Below, one piece after another: positions 5,920-8,689 of a DNA stretch of 8,689 bases. The translations under genes were made by a program, and so were the position numbers. The number at the start of each line of letters is the position of its first letter. Position 1 is the first letter of the stretch. The stretch covers positions 1-8,689 of the forward strand of contig JANQHA010000180.1 in the NCBI GenBank assembly GCA_028282865.1, read 5' to 3'. The notes below the pieces were generated by a model. It did not search any database, had not been told where the DNA came from, and saw nothing but the letters and a program-made list of their open reading frames with translations. The DNA is from Oligoflexales bacterium (GTDB lineage: Bacteria; Bdellovibrionota_B; Oligoflexia; Oligoflexales; CACXFL01).

Positions 5920-7214
5920 GAATTCTGGTAACCGGTGCAACAGGTTTTATAGGTATGAGGGCGACTAATTATTTAGCCGAGCAAGGCTATGATATTATCG
6001 CAACCGGAAGAAAAAAAATTGATCAATATGGTATTCACTCGAATATTAGATGGCAGCATGGAAGCTTAGATGATTTAGACTTTTGCCTGGCTTTAACAGA
6101 AAATGTCGACGTTATTGTTCATTGTGCTGGGAAGGCTGGCACATGGGGGAGTTACGAGTCCTTCTATAAGGCAAATGTTGTTATAACGGAAAACCTTTTG
6201 GCTGCAGCCCAGAGGTCGCAGGTAAAACGATTCGTCCAGATGTCGTCGCCGAGTATTTACTTTGACTTTAAGGACCAGCATAATTTAAAAGAGCAGGATC
6301 TACCGAAATATTTCTCAAATCACTATGCGAAAACTAAATTCGAGTCCGAGCAAAAGGTACTATTGGCAAATAGTGAGACATTTAAGACTATTGCACTGAG
6401 GCCTCGCTTTGTTATCGGCGCCGGAGATAACAATGTACTCCCTAGGCTTATCAAGTTGCAGCGTAGTAGTTGTGTCCAAATAGGCAGTGGAAAAAATGAA
6501 ATCAGTGTCACCAGCATTGGCAATCTACTTGATGCGATATCGCTAGCTATCCTTGCCTCTGAGGAGGTTATGGGCGAAGCTTATAACATCGCTAATGCTG
6601 AGCCAGAAAATTTTTGGGACTTTGCAGAATCTTTATCGAGTAGGTTTGGTACAACTCACCGTCGAGTTAAAGTTCCCCGTTACCTTATGCTTACTTTATC
6701 TCGAATAAACGAGTTCTTGGCTCGTATTATGAGAAGACAAGATGAACCTATGTTCCTCCCTGTTCCAGTGGCTGCTCTTGGTCAGTCAATGACTCTTGAC
6801 ACCAGCAAGGCAGCAAAGAGGTTAGGCTACCGTGCTACCCATTCTACGGAAGAGGCCGTGAATGAGTTCATTGCTTGGTACAAGGAGCATCTACCTTCTG
6901 CAAATAACAAGCAAAAAAGATTTTCGAGCTTTACGGAATTTTGGCCATTTTATCTTGAGCATCATCAGAATCCTACAAATCAGGCTCTTCACATTTTTGG
7001 TTTTGTTCTAGCATTGTTTGTGTCGATTTATGCATTGGTCAAACAAGAGAGTGTGTATCTGGTGGGCATCCCACTTATCACATATAGCTTTGCTTGGGTC
7101 GGACATATTTTCTTTGAAAGAAACTCCCCAGCAACTTGGCGAAACCCTTTCTACTCGTTTCGTGCTTACTTTAAAATGATTTTTTATCTCGTATGCCGCC
7201 GAAAAATACCGTGA
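5916..7214 (+). CDS. fusion: OleD/3-beta-HSD-like NAD(P)-dependent reductase with C-terminal DUF962 (Mpo1-like) domain
   Basis: The 432-residue protein joins two families. Residues 1 to about 325 form an extended short-chain dehydrogenase/reductase: TGATGFIG dinucleotide loop (6-13), active-site SSPSIY (110-115) and catalytic Y137-A-K-T-K141, then RPRFVIGAGDNNVLPRL (162-178), typical of the 3-beta-hydroxysteroid dehydrogenase/OleD branch. After a polar linker (about 326-338), residues 339-428 match DUF962: FWPFYLEHHQNPTN with H349/H350, LH at 358-359, two hydrophobic helices, and FAWVGHIFFERNSPATW with H397. Yeast Mpo1 of this family is an iron-dependent dioxygenase acting on 2-hydroxy fatty acids; the matching histidines are present. 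A role in fatty-acyl or other lipid oxidation/reduction, anchored in the inner membrane, is inferred. It overlaps the exported hydrolase by 4 bases. The frame is continuous across the junction. Confidence 0.87.
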   Translation: MRILVTGATGFIGMRATNYLAEQGYDIIATGRKKIDQYGIHSNIRWQHGSLDDLDFCLALTENVDVIVHCAGKAGTWGSYESFYKANVVITENLLAAAQRSQVKRFVQMSSPSIYFDFKDQHNLKEQDLPKYFSNHYAKTKFESEQKVLLANSETFKTIALRPRFVIGAGDNNVLPRLIKLQRSSCVQIGSGKNEISVTSIGNLLDAISLAILASEEVMGEAYNIANAEPENFWDFAESLSSRFGTTHRRVKVPRYLMLTLSRINEFLARIMRRQDEPMFLPVPVAALGQSMTLDTSKAAKRLGYRATHSTEEAVNEFIAWYKEHLPSANNKQKRFSSFTEFWPFYLEHHQNPTNQALHIFGFVLALFVSIYALVKQESVYLVGIPLITYSFAWVGHIFFERNSPATWRNPFYSFRAYFKMIFYLVCRRKIP

Positions 7215-7358
7215 CTTCAAATCAGTCTACCAAAGGGTGTTCGAATTGAGAATCGACTTCGCGTTTGTGCAGACTACTGGATATAAAGACGAAATAGCCC
7301 CGCTAGTATTGGTGGAGCACCATCCTCAATGGTAAATATTATTGAGATAAGACACTAA
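7213..7358 (+). pseudogene. possible remnant of pterin-4a-carbinolamine dehydratase
   Basis: Between the fusion gene and the glycosyltransferase is a short frame (open 7180-7335) without a convincing start. Its second part resembles the core of pterin-4a-carbinolamine dehydratase: a VYQRVFEL strand, then DFAFVQ, and EHHPQW (7315-7332) matching the active-site HHPEW, with spacing from the first F to HHP within a residue or so of the family. The frame stops right after HHPQW. A shift to the next frame gives VNIIEIRH then a stop (ending 7358), which weakly recalls the following V-x-I-x-L-x-T-H strand. The N-terminal third and the C-terminal end are absent. If right, this is a decayed fragment. 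The match is short, so chance similarity is possible. Confidence 0.35.
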
Positions 7359-7370
7359 AACCGATAGAGT
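7342..7370 (+). promoter_or_regulatory. candidate sigma-70 promoter for the glycosyltransferase gene
   Basis: TTGAGA (7342-7347) and TAGAGT (7365-7370) are separated by 17 bases, matching the -35/-10 consensus at five and four of six positions. Transcription would start near 7377, only about seven bases before ATG 7384. That favours the alternative start at TTG 7399. Confidence 0.4.
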
Positions 7371-7383
7371 AGCGCTTTACATT

Positions 7384-8689
7384 ATGAGGGTGAACTACTT
7401 GTATTCTTTTATAAAAAAACATTTGGTACTGATATTCTTTTCTTCTTATCTAGCGATCGGTTTGTATATTTGGCCGAATATGCCCGGGAACTGGGACGAG
7501 CTCGCCAATCACCGTTATGGTGTCGGAACCTACGGGAATATTATTGGCTTTTTGGAAAACTGGGAGGGTAAGAAAGCTACCACACGCGGTGGGGAGCATG
7601 GCACAGCTTATGAGCTACTTCTTTACGGTATAGAGCTGTTATCAGGCTTAGAGGAGGATACCCAACGGCGTGAAATATACCTTATGAGGCATTTGCTGAT
7701 CTTTCTCACTTTTTTTGCCGCATGCTTTTGTTTTTATCATATCTGTAATATGTATTTTAAAAGTCGTTACTGGGGGCTCTTGGGAGCTTCGTTGCTAATA
7801 CTTCACCCGCGGATTTTTAACCATAGCTTTCATAACTCTAGTGATATCGGGTTTTTATCTTTCTGTACCATTGCGGTGTTTTTTATTTTTAAATTAACTG
7901 AATCGTTTAAGCTTCGCTGGCTGATACCGGCTGCTGTATTTTCGGCTCTTGCAGTCGATATAAGAATGCCCGGTGTGATGTTACTGGGCTTTGCTGTGAT
8001 GAGTTTTACTTTGTCTATGGTAACTCGGCAGACGAGTTTTAAAACTTCTGCTTATAAGTTAGTTTCCTATTTAGCACTAAGCTGGACTTTTATCGTCTTG
8101 TTTTGGCCCTTTCTTTGGGGAGAGGCTGTTTATAACTTTATCTTCGCTTTTAAGGGAGTCGCTAAACTCAAGTTTACGGCTTATATGATTTATCTTGGTG
8201 ACAGTGTCGTTTCTACAAAGCTACCTTGGCATTATAACTTTGTTTGGATCGCAGTAACGACGCCTCCTGTTATTCTCTTTGCTGTTATTTTAGGGCACTT
8301 CGGAGTTATCTATAATGGCTTTCGCAGGTTTAAAACAACTTTTCTAGACTATAGGCTGTTGACTATTGGCGGCTGGATGTGGGCTCCTTTAATCGCACCA
8401 GTTATTTTTAAATCGACGATGTTTGATTCGTGGAGGCACCATTTCTTTGTTTATCCAGCTATTGTTTTTACCGCGGTTTACGGGCTTTTCTTTGTTTTTG
8501 AAATGACCAAAGGCTTTTTTCGTAAGGAGCTTTTTCAGAAGGTGTTTAGTGGAGCTCTAGTAGCTGTTATTGCCCACCTGCTATATATTAATATAAGCCT
8601 TCACCCCTTTCAGTCTATTTACTTTAATTTTTTGCCAGAGGTCATAACTTCAAAAATGACCGGAATGGGGCATCGGTTTGAAGTCGACT
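7384..8689 (+). CDS. GT39-like (GT-C fold) polytopic membrane glycosyltransferase, partial (C-terminus off the right edge)
   Basis: The 435 visible residues form a protein with about nine or ten membrane helices. It resembles bacterial relatives of the phospholipid-carrier-dependent glycosyltransferase 39 group. A first helix (about 13-31) is followed by a periplasmic loop with the acidic motif GNWDE (35-39), the position where GT-C enzymes place a catalytic or metal-binding Asp/Glu. Later motifs of this subgroup are HPRIFNHSFHNSSDIGFLS (141-159), VDIRMPG (191-197), LFWPFLWGE (239-247), TKLPWHYNFVWIAVTTPP (278-295), SWRHHFFVYP (349-358) and HPFQSIYFNF (407-416). The visible end, MGHRFEVD, normally precedes a final soluble segment, so the gene continues. 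ATG 7384 lacks a ribosome site; TTG 7399 has GAGGG eight bases upstream and may be the true start. The sugar donor and acceptor cannot be told from sequence. Confidence 0.75.
   Translation, partial: MRVNYLYSFIKKHLVLIFFSSYLAIGLYIWPNMPGNWDELANHRYGVGTYGNIIGFLENWEGKKATTRGGEHGTAYELLLYGIELLSGLEEDTQRREIYLMRHLLIFLTFFAACFCFYHICNMYFKSRYWGLLGASLLILHPRIFNHSFHNSSDIGFLSFCTIAVFFIFKLTESFKLRWLIPAAVFSALAVDIRMPGVMLLGFAVMSFTLSMVTRQTSFKTSAYKLVSYLALSWTFIVLFWPFLWGEAVYNFIFAFKGVAKLKFTAYMIYLGDSVVSTKLPWHYNFVWIAVTTPPVILFAVILGHFGVIYNGFRRFKTTFLDYRLLTIGGWMWAPLIAPVIFKSTMFDSWRHHFFVYPAIVFTAVYGLFFVFEMTKGFFRKELFQKVFSGALVAVIAHLLYINISLHPFQSIYFNFLPEVITSKMTGMGHRFEVD

Noticed and set aside
5032..7214. Hydrolase plus reductase considered as OleB-OleD of olefin biosynthesis
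   Set aside because: The hydrolase has a signal peptide and a serine nucleophile, OleB is cytoplasmic with aspartate, and no OleA or OleC gene is present.
1..8689. CRISPR arrays, insertion sequences, integrases
   Set aside because: No regularly spaced repeats, transposase or recombinase motifs, or terminal inverted repeats were seen.

Overview
The window looks like a chromosomal segment of a free-living Gram-negative bacterium. It has moderate G+C content, strong AAGGAGG-type ribosome sites, several Sec signal peptides and a Crp/Fnr-type regulator. The phylum is not settled. The strong Shine-Dalgarno sites argue against Bacteroidota. The tRNA-Ala gene has no encoded CCA, which is unusual for Gammaproteobacteria and leaves a deltaproteobacterial, Bdellovibrionota-like or other lineage open. 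A bacterial topoisomerase VI B subunit is also rare and could help place the organism.

Left part (1-1936): the minus strand carries the first 407 codons of topoisomerase VI subunit B, a partial gene running off the left edge. Upstream of it on the same strand is a four-helix DUF420 membrane protein. A tRNA-Ala(UGC) gene follows on the plus strand.

Accessory block (1984-4314): three minus-strand genes lie head to tail: hicA toxin, hicB antitoxin (4-base overlap) and, 24 bases after hicB, a signal-peptide-bearing protein resembling the catalytic A chain of cholera/pertussis-type ADP-ribosyltransferase toxins. A perfect 7+7 inverted repeat lies just before hicA and is a likely HicB operator. 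After about 385 bases of mostly non-coding DNA, a small plus-strand gene encodes a secreted four-cysteine protein of unknown function.

Right part (4362-8689): a minus-strand Crp/Fnr-type regulator is divergent from a plus-strand pair whose reading frames overlap by 4 bases. The first of the pair is an exported alpha/beta hydrolase. The second is an unusual fusion of an OleD/3-beta-HSD-like NAD(P)-dependent reductase with a C-terminal DUF962/Mpo1-like membrane domain. This suggests a small regulated lipid or acyl-chain module. A short remnant resembling pterin-4a-carbinolamine dehydratase follows. The window ends inside a GT39-like polytopic glycosyltransferase.

The most interesting points are the hicAB-linked ADP-ribosyltransferase, which seems to lack the usual arginine of its first motif, the reductase-Mpo1 fusion with its exported hydrolase partner, and the bacterial topoisomerase VI.
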